Of a stretch of 58,903 nt of DNA, positions 21,600-28,533 are shown piece by piece (position 1 is the first letter of the stretch; each line of letters starts with the position of its first letter). Both the position numbers and the translations under genes were made by a program. This DNA comes from a virus. Under the pieces are notes generated by a model. The model saw nothing but the letters and a program-made list of their open reading frames with translations. It made no database searches and was not told the origin of the DNA. Where the stretch lies: positions 1 through 58,903 of IMG/VR virus record IMGVR_UViG_3300014913_000511; one strand, written 5' to 3'.

Positions 21600-22592
21600 T
21601 TAGTGAGCGTCCCCGTAATCCTTTAGCAGATAATCGGGATTAATTGACTTGAAAATCACCCGTCCCACTTCTAAACTCTGACGTTCTACCTTCGGCCTGA
21701 TAACGATGCCTTCCCGGATATGTTTAGCACCAGGCATTAATGTTTTGCCCTCTGATAATAATTTCAAATTCTCTGGTTTATATTTTTCCGATATAATTAC
21801 AGGTGGAATTGGCAGTTTTTCTAATTGTGCATATATGAAAAAATCATCCCAATTAAGGTAAGTCCCCTTTCGCTGGATATCAAAGAAAACAGCAGCAGGG
21901 GTTAATGCTCCATACTCTAGTCCTTTTTGAACTTTCTTTCCGTAAATTTCTCCATAAATAGTATCACCAGGCTTGAGCTTTTCGGCAAGGTTATATTTGT
22001 AAAACGCTTGCCAATAAAGGTTGGAAGACGATTCTTTCAGGTTCCTTCGATGCGACCCTACGAGGAAAGTTCCGTCTATATTTGCGGCCCTGAAATTGGT
22101 ACCGTGGATTTTTTCTAGGCAAACAATCGGCTCATTGACGCGAAGAATATCGGGAAAGTTTTTAATATTTTCTATCCTCACATATGTTAAAAAGTCATGG
22201 TGGTCTGGGCAAGAGTCACTGTTTTTGTTAAATGATTGGGGCGGCTCAAATTTCTTTATCCCTAAAATATCCGCAACATCTGTACCTATTGGAGTGTCAT
22301 GAGATATTTCAACATCCCCTACGCCTATCAATAATCCCATTGATATAATTCCTCGCAATTTAGTGGCTCGGACTCGTCCCTTCGATAAATACTGGGTAAC
22401 ACCTAATTTATTTGATAACTCCTCGGGAAGTACAGCATCTACAGGGATGTAAATCGCCTTTTCATTAGCTGCATATTGCCCCTTTTTCACGCAACATGTC
22501 CATTCTCCGACGGTTGCTATTTCTAAGCGGTCGGTGTTTGGAGCATCAGAGATTGCGTCTATTTTCACGACTTTTACGATTAGAGAACTCAT
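21600..22592 (-). CDS. RNA ligase (DRB0094/Rnl5-like family)
   Basis: This 330-residue nucleotidyl transferase should seal RNA ends using ATP. An N-terminal OB-like region (about 1-110) is followed by the adenylation domain: motif I EKIHGTN at 160-166 with nucleophile Lys161, motif III-like IYGEIYG at 212-218, motif IV REGIVIRP at 293-300 and motif V FKSIN at 314-318. The order of domains and the N-terminal sequence fit the Deinococcus DRB0094-type ligases more than T4 Rnl1 or Rnl2. In phages such ligases can repair host or phage RNAs cut by host defence nucleases. No polynucleotide kinase partner is seen here. Confidence 0.88.
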   Translation of the reverse strand: MSSLIVKVVKIDAISDAPNTDRLEIATVGEWTCCVKKGQYAANEKAIYIPVDAVLPEELSNKLGVTQYLSKGRVRATKLRGIISMGLLIGVGDVEISHDTPIGTDVADILGIKKFEPPQSFNKNSDSCPDHHDFLTYVRIENIKNFPDILRVNEPIVCLEKIHGTNFRAANIDGTFLVGSHRRNLKESSSNLYWQAFYKYNLAEKLKPGDTIYGEIYGKKVQKGLEYGALTPAAVFFDIQRKGTYLNWDDFFIYAQLEKLPIPPVIISEKYKPENLKLLSEGKTLMPGAKHIREGIVIRPKVERQSLEVGRVIFKSINPDYLLKDYGDAH

Positions 22593-22596
22593 TGGA

Positions 22597-23067
22597 TTAC
22601 CAATTTTTCACATCCTTCTCTTCGTCTTGGAGCGCCCCGTCCCACTTAACGCCTATAATACAAGCGTTGTCGTCTTTTGCCCCTCTAAGATCAGCGTTTT
22701 TCAAATTCGCCCGATTCAAATCTGCGTCCCTTAAATCGGCCCAGTGTAAATCCGTGCCTTGAAAATTGACCCCTTCGAGATTAGCTCCTCGCAGGTTAGC
22801 TCCTCGCAGATTAGCTCCGTGAAAATCCGTAAAGGCAAAATTCCCGTAGCTTAAATTAGCCCCTCGAAAATCTAAACCCGCGAGTCTTGCCCCGTTTAAC
22901 CAACTCTCTTCGCTGGAATATTTCCCGTCCCTTACGTCTTGGATTAACTGGTACTGATAACGTAAATCGCCAAACCAAAAGTAAATCTTCTTGCGAAGTT
23001 TGTTTAGTTTATCAAGTTTCTTTAAAAGCCGCACCTTCAATATTTGCTCCCTTAAAATGGCACCCAT
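22597..23067 (-). CDS. Pentapeptide-repeat protein with basic N-terminus
   Basis: This 156-residue protein has a basic, helical first 50 residues (LLKKLDKLNKLRKKIYFW) and then about 15 pentapeptide repeats (ANLSY, ANLRG, ANLEG, ADLRD, ADLNR) from residue 60 to 135. Its start overlaps the exonuclease stop by 16 bases, so it shares that operon. The basic helix could anchor it to nucleic acid or membrane. Function unknown. Confidence 0.8.
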   Translation of the reverse strand: MGAILREQILKVRLLKKLDKLNKLRKKIYFWFGDLRYQYQLIQDVRDGKYSSEESWLNGARLAGLDFRGANLSYGNFAFTDFHGANLRGANLRGANLEGVNFQGTDLHWADLRDADLNRANLKNADLRGAKDDNACIIGVKWDGALQDEEKDVKNW

Positions 23068-24095
23068 TCATCGTTAGCGTTTTCTTTTTCCTCTTCCTTT
23101 CCTTCCTTTCCTTCCTTCGGCTTCAAGCTTAACTCACTGTGTGGCTCCTCCTTCCTGAATAAATTCTCAATCACAATAGAACTTCCTCCCGACTTACATA
23201 TCGGGAAATAATCACAAGGGCGATTGAATTGAAAGCATTGAGAAGTGTTTCGATAAAACTTCCCACGTCTTTGTGCCTCCAAAAAGGCTTGACAAAGCTC
23301 CCAAATTTCTTCGCGGATTACTTGTAGCGAGTGTTTATCTACAAACAGTTCTTCGCGGTGGAATGCTTCCGGCTTATCGTACCACTCGCGCAGTCTATGC
23401 TCAAAATCCTCATCACTCTCAGGCATTTTACGTTTGGCCGTAGTCTTTCCACTTCTTGATTTCGCGATTAACATTTCGCGCCGATCCCGGAACTCTTCCT
23501 CCGTCTCTCCTTTTCCCTGTTTGATTTTAGCCTTAGCCAGGACGTTATAGATAATCCCACTTATCGGTCGCCCTAACTTCTCACCCTCGTAGATGCAATA
23601 TAGTTGCGTTTGAAAATCGACCCATAAGCGTTCAAGGTAGTTAGAGTCTATCGATGAAGCGGTTTTATGCTCCAAAAGATAAAGCTTGCCGTCAATCTCA
23701 ACTACTCCGTCGACTTTCCCGGCGAGGGTAAACGCTTGACTTTTGGCCCCGGTTTCAGGATTAATTATTGGCAGATGGAATTCGTCCTCAGTAGCGATAA
23801 CTGTGAAAATCTCCGACGGATACCGTCGGAGATAGCCTGCCATCATAGCCAGGGCGAGTTGCTTGTGATGCTTTTGATTTTCTTCTGGGTAGCCACTTTC
23901 AATCTCCCGCTCAATAATCGGCCAGGCGTAACCCTCGTCTCTCAGGCTATGCCAAACATCCAAACATTCATGAATGACTCTTCCGAAATTGAGCGTTGGG
24001 TTGACCTGTAGTGGCACAAGATGTTGGTTATATCTGTAGTCGCACGCCTTACGACATTGAAGAAAGCGGTTCCACATGGAGTATGTTGTAATCAT
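23052..24095 (-). CDS. PD-(D/E)XK exonuclease (Cas4/RecB-like)
   Basis: This 347-residue nuclease begins MITTYSMWNRFLQCRKACDY, the usual start of PDDEXK_1 proteins, with the first cysteine of a possible iron-sulfur cluster and CFQFNRPCDYFPICKSG near the C-terminus supplying further cysteines. The catalytic core is GKVDGVVEIDGKLYLLEHKT (D...EHK). The ATG at 24095 has GAGGAA nine bases upstream; the frame open to 24119 is less likely. With the Sak4-like recombinase and DUF669 protein it suggests double-strand-break resection and annealing. The C-terminus is lysine/glutamate-rich. Confidence 0.87.
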   Translation of the reverse strand: MITTYSMWNRFLQCRKACDYRYNQHLVPLQVNPTLNFGRVIHECLDVWHSLRDEGYAWPIIEREIESGYPEENQKHHKQLALAMMAGYLRRYPSEIFTVIATEDEFHLPIINPETGAKSQAFTLAGKVDGVVEIDGKLYLLEHKTASSIDSNYLERLWVDFQTQLYCIYEGEKLGRPISGIIYNVLAKAKIKQGKGETEEEFRDRREMLIAKSRSGKTTAKRKMPESDEDFEHRLREWYDKPEAFHREELFVDKHSLQVIREEIWELCQAFLEAQRRGKFYRNTSQCFQFNRPCDYFPICKSGGSSIVIENLFRKEEPHSELSLKPKEGKEGKEEEKENANDEWVPF

Positions 24096-24111
24096 TCTGG
24101 TATTTCCTCTT

Positions 24112-24435
24112 TCACTCATGGATATAATAAGCCTTCTGTTTCGATTCTCTGATCAGATGAATCTTGATTTCAAGTCTTCCATTCTTCTCATCTCCCACGA
24201 AGAAGTTTACCAAAACACCACTTGCATGATCGTGCAACTCGCCTTCCAGAAGACAAGCCCACTTTGTCTCTTTTTCAGTTTTGAAAAGCTCACGTAAATA
24301 CTTCAATACGCTTTCTTTTGCGGTGACTGTAAAAATTTGGTGTATTTTACCTTTAGTCCCCCGTGAAATGCTCCATACACCTCCCAGGTTACCAATTTCT
24401 TTACCATCACAAAACATTATTGCCTTTGTTTCCAT
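24112..24435 (-). CDS. Hypothetical protein
   Basis: This 107-residue protein with mixed strands and helices is preceded by a very strong AAGGAGGAG ribosome site. It is the first gene after the late-operon terminator and so leads the recombination operon. The sequence alternates hydrophobic strands (SVLKYLRELF, GVLVNFFVGD, RLEIKIHLIR) with no catalytic motif. No family was recognised. Confidence 0.65.
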   Translation of the reverse strand: METKAIMFCDGKEIGNLGGVWSISRGTKGKIHQIFTVTAKESVLKYLRELFKTEKETKWACLLEGELHDHASGVLVNFFVGDEKNGRLEIKIHLIRESKQKAYYIHE

Positions 24436-24469
24436 TATCTGCTCCTCCTTGTGAATAACCCGTGGACTA

Positions 24470-24475
24470 ATTATA
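24470..24475 (-). promoter_or_regulatory. Possible -10 box for the recombination operon
   Basis: TATAAT lies on the minus strand about 35 bases before the ATG at 24435. The -35 position (TGAAGC) is poor, so this is only a candidate. A promoter is expected here because a strong terminator lies just upstream. Confidence 0.3.
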
Positions 24476-24568
24476 CGTACATGTAATCTTCAGCTTCATC
24501 TCAAACTGTCCTTCTAGCGTGAGAGATATTGTTCCCACTTTCAATACTCTATTTTTATCATTTCTTCT

Positions 24569-24589
24569 CCCATGTCCCATGTCCCATGT
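24569..24589. repeat. Three tandem CCCATGT repeats
   Basis: Three perfect 7-bp units lie in the gap between the late terminator and the 24112-24435 gene. Possibly a short binding array; nothing else is visible in this 270-base gap except the terminator and the -10-like box. Confidence 0.7.
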
Positions 24590-24635
24590 TCAAAAAATAA
24601 AGGTATTATGCCAGCTTTTTTAATTGAAGTCAATA

Positions 24636-24675
24636 AAAAAACGCCCAAGACTTAAAAAAGTTCAGGGCGTTTTTT
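24636..24675. terminator. Terminator of the late operon
   Basis: AAAAAACGCCC (24636-24646) pairs with GGGCGTTTTTT (24665-24675), with a further ACTT-AAAA-AAGT hairpin in the loop. The A/T-rich arms make it bidirectional. It lies 29 bases after the last late gene and separates it from the recombination operon. Confidence 0.85.
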
Positions 24676-24704
24676 CGCGCATTTGTGAGGGGTTTTTTAA
24701 TGCA

Positions 24705-24887
24705 TTAGTGATTATCCAAACGCTCCATTTGCTTTGCAAGCCGCTTTTCCGAATCCTCGATTAGCTTAACAAGTTCAGCCTCTTCCAATTCGGCAATCTC
24801 AACCGCCGACTGAAACAGCCCAAACAAAGTAATTCCAGCCCTCACGGCAAGGTCGATTAAAGCCACTGTTGTTGACGAAATAGCCAT
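24705..24887 (-). CDS. Small protein with one possible membrane helix
   Basis: This 60-residue protein starts with a hydrophobic segment (VALIDLAVRAGITLFGLF) and ends with a charged amphipathic helix. It is the last gene before the late terminator and lies one base from the lipoprotein-like gene upstream. Size and shape fit a small holin or pinholin, but the membrane helix is weak and no family matches. Function unknown. Confidence 0.5.
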   Translation of the reverse strand: MAISSTTVALIDLAVRAGITLFGLFQSAVEIAELEEAELVKLIEDSEKRLAKQMERLDNH

Positions 24888-24888
24888 G

Positions 24889-25287
24889 TCATGCCCCCTC
24901 TAAAATTTTAGCGTTTATCAGTTCGGCTTGCAATTCGAGCCATATTCTGTGGTAGTTTTTTTGGGCCTCGATTCCGTCGTTACTCTCTAGGGCCAATTTC
25001 CAAATTATCAAGGCCCGACGCGCTCTCTTAATCTTGGGGTCGATTAATTCACGCCAACGGTTTTGAACTTCCATGGGCATTTTGTCGAACGTGTCGTTGT
25101 AAACCTCTAGTGTATTTGTGAAAATCGTCAAGGCTATCGCGTAGGCTTTTTCGTTGTTGACGTTAGGGGTTAAAACAGAACACTGCGAAAGGGATAGGGC
25201 TAATAGGGCAATCATACTAGCCACGATACAAGTACTTTTTATATCGGTTTGCTCAATTTCAAATCGGACCTGGCTCGTATTGTCCAT
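24889..25287 (-). CDS. Putative lipoprotein
   Basis: This 132-residue protein has a hydrophobic segment ending in a lipobox-like LSLSQC at about residues 31-36, followed by a helical domain. The 18-residue charged region before the hydrophobic stretch is long for a signal peptide. Its first residues (MDNTSQV) repeat those of the next gene upstream (VDNTSQV). AAGGAG lies eight bases before the ATG. A role as outer-membrane spanin subunit is possible given the coiled-coil membrane protein at 26900-27322, but it is longer than most spanins. Confidence 0.55.
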   Translation of the reverse strand: MDNTSQVRFEIEQTDIKSTCIVASMIALLALSLSQCSVLTPNVNNEKAYAIALTIFTNTLEVYNDTFDKMPMEVQNRWRELIDPKIKRARRALIIWKLALESNDGIEAQKNYHRIWLELQAELINAKILEGA

Positions 25288-25368
25288 GATTGAATCTCCT
25301 TTTGTTGTTTTATCCGTAACTACCCATTGGAAGTAGCCCCGCGGCCATTATATTTACTAAAAACGTGG

Positions 25369-25779
25369 TTACTCATTCATCATATCACATTCTTCTGCAT
25401 ACCTCTTCGCCTCTTCTTCGCTCTTATGCCAATTAGTACCTATCGAACAGACGTATTTACATATTCGTAAATTCTGGGCGTCCAATTCTTTAGTAGTTTT
25501 TTCTTTATAGCCACGCTTGCCACGTAATGCTTTCACCCTAGCCTCCTCCCATTCGATAGCACGGCGCATTATGCCCATGGCATGATTTTCGATTGCATTA
25601 GATTTATGCATCATATTTTCAGATAGGATGTTATGGTAAGACAACATTGAATCTACAGCATATTCATCGGCGGAAATTTCTTTCCGCCTGACATTCATGC
25701 GCATTGTATCCCACGCAGCGCTCCATTTTAGGGCGCGCTCGATAACGAGGTTTACTTGACTCGTATTGTCCACATTCAT
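25369..25779 (-). CDS. Hypothetical helical protein
   Basis: This 136-residue, mostly helical protein is rich in charged residues, with four cysteines in the last 35 residues. GGAG lies about nine bases before the ATG at 25779. The N-terminal VDNTSQV stretch is shared with the downstream lipoprotein gene, suggesting that a start region was duplicated. No membrane span or signal peptide. Function unknown. Confidence 0.55.
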   Translation of the reverse strand: MNVDNTSQVNLVIERALKWSAAWDTMRMNVRRKEISADEYAVDSMLSYHNILSENMMHKSNAIENHAMGIMRRAIEWEEARVKALRGKRGYKEKTTKELDAQNLRICKYVCSIGTNWHKSEEEAKRYAEECDMMNE

Positions 25780-25812
25780 GTTTCATATCTCCTTAGAGTA
25801 AAACAAGCAATT

Positions 25813-26718
25813 TCAAAACATAGATTGCTGTTTTTCCTTATTTCCGAGCATCTCCAGCGCTCGTGGGTTTTGCCAGACGATTTCCGTCCGAGATGTGTGT
25901 TTTAGAGCAGCGCCTTTGCCTTGAAGTTTTGACACACGCACACGCCCGGCGGCATGACAAGCGGTTTGAAATTCAGTCCTGACCCAGCCCGCATCGTCCA
26001 TGCGCGAATAAATCGGCGTGTCATAACCTGAAATGACAACTGCCCCGTTAAGGGTTAAGAGTAAGTCGACCAATTTTTCGTGGTGGGTATCGTCCTGTTC
26101 GTGTGCGTAAATATTACAGTGTCCTTTACTTCTCGTCCTGTGAAGATACGGCGGGTCGCAGTAGAAAACTGTTTTTTTACTATCCCAATATTTAAGTACA
26201 GTCAACGCGTCCCGCCCGTCAATTTGCACGTGCTCGATCCTCTCACGCCATCGTGGAAAAAGAGATTGTCGCATTTGCCACGAGTTGACAGTATCGGCGT
26301 GCCCTCTTTTTGAACTAAATGCCCGACTCCAATTCCCTTGCGTTTTTGCTTTCCCTGAAAACCCCTGATTTTGTGCTACGAAAAACGCCCAGGCTTTTTC
26401 AATCGGGCATTCCGTCGAACTTTTCAGAATTTCAATTGCCCTTCCAAACTCCGAGTAAGAATAAAGAGTAGCCTTAATTCTTCTTTCCAGTTCCACCGAT
26501 TGATTTATATCTTGCAACACTCGATATAAATTAATTAACCTATCATCAAGATCATTATAGATCTCAACAGGCGACGGCTCACGATCCAGCAACACGCTTC
26601 CCGCACCTCCGTATGGCTCAACGTATAGTTGATTATAGGGAATTAAGGGGCGCAATTTAGCAAGCATATTCCCCTTTCCGCCATACCATTGAACCGGAGC
26701 GTTTAAGCGATTACTCAT
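25813..26718 (-). CDS. dam: DNA adenine N6-methyltransferase (Dam/D12 class)
   Basis: This 301-residue enzyme transfers methyl groups from S-adenosylmethionine to adenine N6. The N-terminal WYGGKGNMLAKLRPLIP and YVEPYGGAGSVLL (32-44) form the cofactor site, and DPPY at 188-191 is the catalytic motif. The order is alpha class, as in Dam. Phage copies commonly protect DNA from restriction or set expression timing; the recognition sequence is not visible from the protein. It lies among late genes, so methylation may occur before packaging. Its start overlaps the upstream membrane-protein gene. Confidence 0.93.
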   Translation of the reverse strand: MSNRLNAPVQWYGGKGNMLAKLRPLIPYNQLYVEPYGGAGSVLLDREPSPVEIYNDLDDRLINLYRVLQDINQSVELERRIKATLYSYSEFGRAIEILKSSTECPIEKAWAFFVAQNQGFSGKAKTQGNWSRAFSSKRGHADTVNSWQMRQSLFPRWRERIEHVQIDGRDALTVLKYWDSKKTVFYCDPPYLHRTRSKGHCNIYAHEQDDTHHEKLVDLLLTLNGAVVISGYDTPIYSRMDDAGWVRTEFQTACHAAGRVRVSKLQGKGAALKHTSRTEIVWQNPRALEMLGNKEKQQSMF

Positions 26719-26900
26719 TCTTTATTGTCAGTATTTATCCCCTCGTTCTCCGGCGCTCTAATTTTCACAAGACACGCCCCTGCAATCACGTTCAACTCGG
26801 GCACCTCTAGGTATTTCGCGGCACAATAAACGCCCACCGCAAAAAGGATGTAAATCCAGTTGTCAATTTGACTGATTACTTGATTCCATTGCTTATTCAT
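26715..26900 (-). CDS. Small membrane protein
   Basis: This 61-residue protein has one membrane span (about residues 14-32) starting MNKQWNQVISQIDNW. The ATG at 26900 overlaps the upstream stop as TAATG, and its own stop overlaps the dam start. Such tight coupling to a coiled-coil membrane protein suggests a holin or spanin pair. No family signature confirms that. Confidence 0.55.
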   Translation of the reverse strand: MNKQWNQVISQIDNWIYILFAVGVYCAAKYLEVPELNVIAGACLVKIRAPENEGINTDNKE

Positions 26901-27322
26901 TATTTCCAATCCTCCATTTTCTCAAGTGGATTCCCATTATGCAACCGTTTTTCCCATTTGTCGAACTTCTCTTCGAGTCTGCACGACACCAAGTCTGGAA
27001 TTTTCGCGACCTCGACTTCTAACGTCTGTAAGCGTCGAAAAATATCTCCATGAGCTTTTTCGTTACTCACTAAGGACGCCTCTTGAGTTCTCACAATAGC
27101 CTCAAGTGAAGCAATCGTCGATATGATTTGCGTTTCACGGTTTTGCTGTTTTACAATTAGCTCTGAAGCCGCTATCAAGCGCCCTTCGTAATCCTCCAAA
27201 GTCCGCTTTGCCTCCCCTAATATTTTCCCAATTTTGAACAGGACGACAGACGCGGTTATCGTAACGCTGACGAGTAGCGCAATGACATTTGTCAGATTAC
27301 TAATCCAATCGGCACTGCTCAT
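26900..27322 (-). CDS. Membrane-anchored coiled-coil protein, possible inner spanin or holin
   Basis: This 140-residue protein has an N-terminal membrane span (about residues 12-32) followed by a long coiled coil (35-125), the general shape of inner-membrane spanins (Rz) and of some holin-associated proteins. It overlaps the APS kinase gene by 23 bases and is coupled to the small membrane protein downstream. A lipoprotein two genes away could be its outer-membrane partner. The assignment is by architecture only. Confidence 0.5.
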   Translation of the reverse strand: MSSADWISNLTNVIALLVSVTITASVVLFKIGKILGEAKRTLEDYEGRLIAASELIVKQQNRETQIISTIASLEAIVRTQEASLVSNEKAHGDIFRRLQTLEVEVAKIPDLVSCRLEEKFDKWEKRLHNGNPLEKMEDWK

Positions 27323-27851
27323 ACGTTCTCTCCTTAACTAGCGAGTAAAGTTTTTTTACATTCATTTCTACAGAATTAAATTCCGTAGCTAGAATTAGGT
27401 CTGGGTATTGAGGCACGTCGTAAGGGGCTGAAATGCCAGTAAAATTCAACGTCTGGCCCGTTAGAGCGGATTTGTACAGCCCTTTGGGATCACGCGCTAC
27501 ACACGTCTCTAGCGAACAAGCGACGTGTACGATAATCAAGCCTGGAGTTTTTTTCTTGATGTGACTTCGTAGTTTTTCGCAAGGGGAAATTGTGGCGACA
27601 ATTACCGGGATATTGTTCCTTGCTATTTTCTTCGATAACTTCCAGATACGGTAGGCGTTTTCCAGCCTATCGCCCTCCGAAAACCCCAACCCCTTACATA
27701 TGTGTTCGCGCATTCTGTCGCCGTCAAGAAAAGCGCAAATATATTTATCCTCATGCAGTTTGTCGACAACGCCTTGTGCAATAGTCGTTTTTCCCGAACC
27801 CGGAAGGCCTGTCATCCAGACGATAGGCGCAACGTGTTTTGTTTTACGCAT
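27300..27851 (-). CDS. cysC: Adenylylsulfate kinase (APS kinase)
   Basis: This 183-residue enzyme phosphorylates adenylylsulfate to PAPS, the universal sulfate donor. The match to CysC is strong along the whole length: P-loop GLPGSGKTT at 15-23, FLDGDRMREHICKGLGFSEG at 41-60, VATISP at 85-90, DPKGLYKSALTGQTLNFTGI at 121-140. The start at 27851 lies in an 8-base overlap with the previous gene; the frame continues to a GTG at 27887. No ATP sulfurylase gene is in the window, so APS must come from the host. A PAPS-type sulfotransferase is encoded at 40091-40786. Confidence 0.95.
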   Translation of the reverse strand: MRKTKHVAPIVWMTGLPGSGKTTIAQGVVDKLHEDKYICAFLDGDRMREHICKGLGFSEGDRLENAYRIWKLSKKIARNNIPVIVATISPCEKLRSHIKKKTPGLIIVHVACSLETCVARDPKGLYKSALTGQTLNFTGISAPYDVPQYPDLILATEFNSVEMNVKKLYSLVKERTYEQCRLD

Positions 27852-28533
27852 CGGCAGTAACACGCTCGTAGTCGTTATTGTCCTCACACATTACAGTCGC
27901 AACCATTCCATCGGCAATTGTTACCCCCGTTTGCCCGCTCACTTTAATCGTCAGGGCTTGCCCGGTTCCATTTTTCACTATGTAAATGCGCCCTCTTTGC
28001 TGTGGGGCGTTCAAATCAACGGCCCCTGAAGCGTTCGTCGCAGATAGAATATAACACGTTTGCTCCGTAGCCGAAAGGGTCCATGCGGTCGTACCTGCAC
28101 CGTAATCGTGGGTCGCTCGTCTGTAAACACGATCTGCGATAAATGGCGCACAATCGAAAGCGTTAGTACCGTCGAAGAAGATTAGATAAATTGCCGCAAA
28201 ATCAAGCGTTACACCATCGTCGCTTGCGCTTGCGCTACCTCGAATCGTGGGGGCATACGATCCAGTTGTGGAATTCTTTATAAACCAAAAACCCGGCTTT
28301 CCGTCGGGAATTGTCACGTCTATTGCAGCAGTCAAGGCCCCAGTCAACTCGATATAAGCCACGTCGCCGGTCTCTGCAATAGTCAACGCGACGTCTACCG
28401 CCCCTGCTACACTTTTCGTGAGCGTCTCGGTTAGTTTGTCTGCAAGTAAATTTATTCCTGAATTAATCGTTAAATATTTGCTATTCTGTGAACCCTCAAC
28501 GTTATCTCCGCCAAGATTGTCTATGCCGCTCAT
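27844..28533 (-). CDS. Putative tail-associated structural protein
   Basis: This 229-residue threonine-, alanine- and glycine-rich protein is made of beta-rich segments, including two similar modules (ITIPDGKPGFWFIKNSTTGS region and the DLNAPQQRGRIYIVKNGTGQ region). Such modules are common in phage fibres and tail-tip appendages. It follows the tail hub gene with an ATGA overlap, so it is most likely a virion protein at the tail tip. No enzymatic motif is seen. Confidence 0.6.
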   Translation of the reverse strand: MSGIDNLGGDNVEGSQNSKYLTINSGINLLADKLTETLTKSVAGAVDVALTIAETGDVAYIELTGALTAAIDVTIPDGKPGFWFIKNSTTGSYAPTIRGSASASDDGVTLDFAAIYLIFFDGTNAFDCAPFIADRVYRRATHDYGAGTTAWTLSATEQTCYILSATNASGAVDLNAPQQRGRIYIVKNGTGQALTIKVSGQTGVTIADGMVATVMCEDNNDYERVTADA

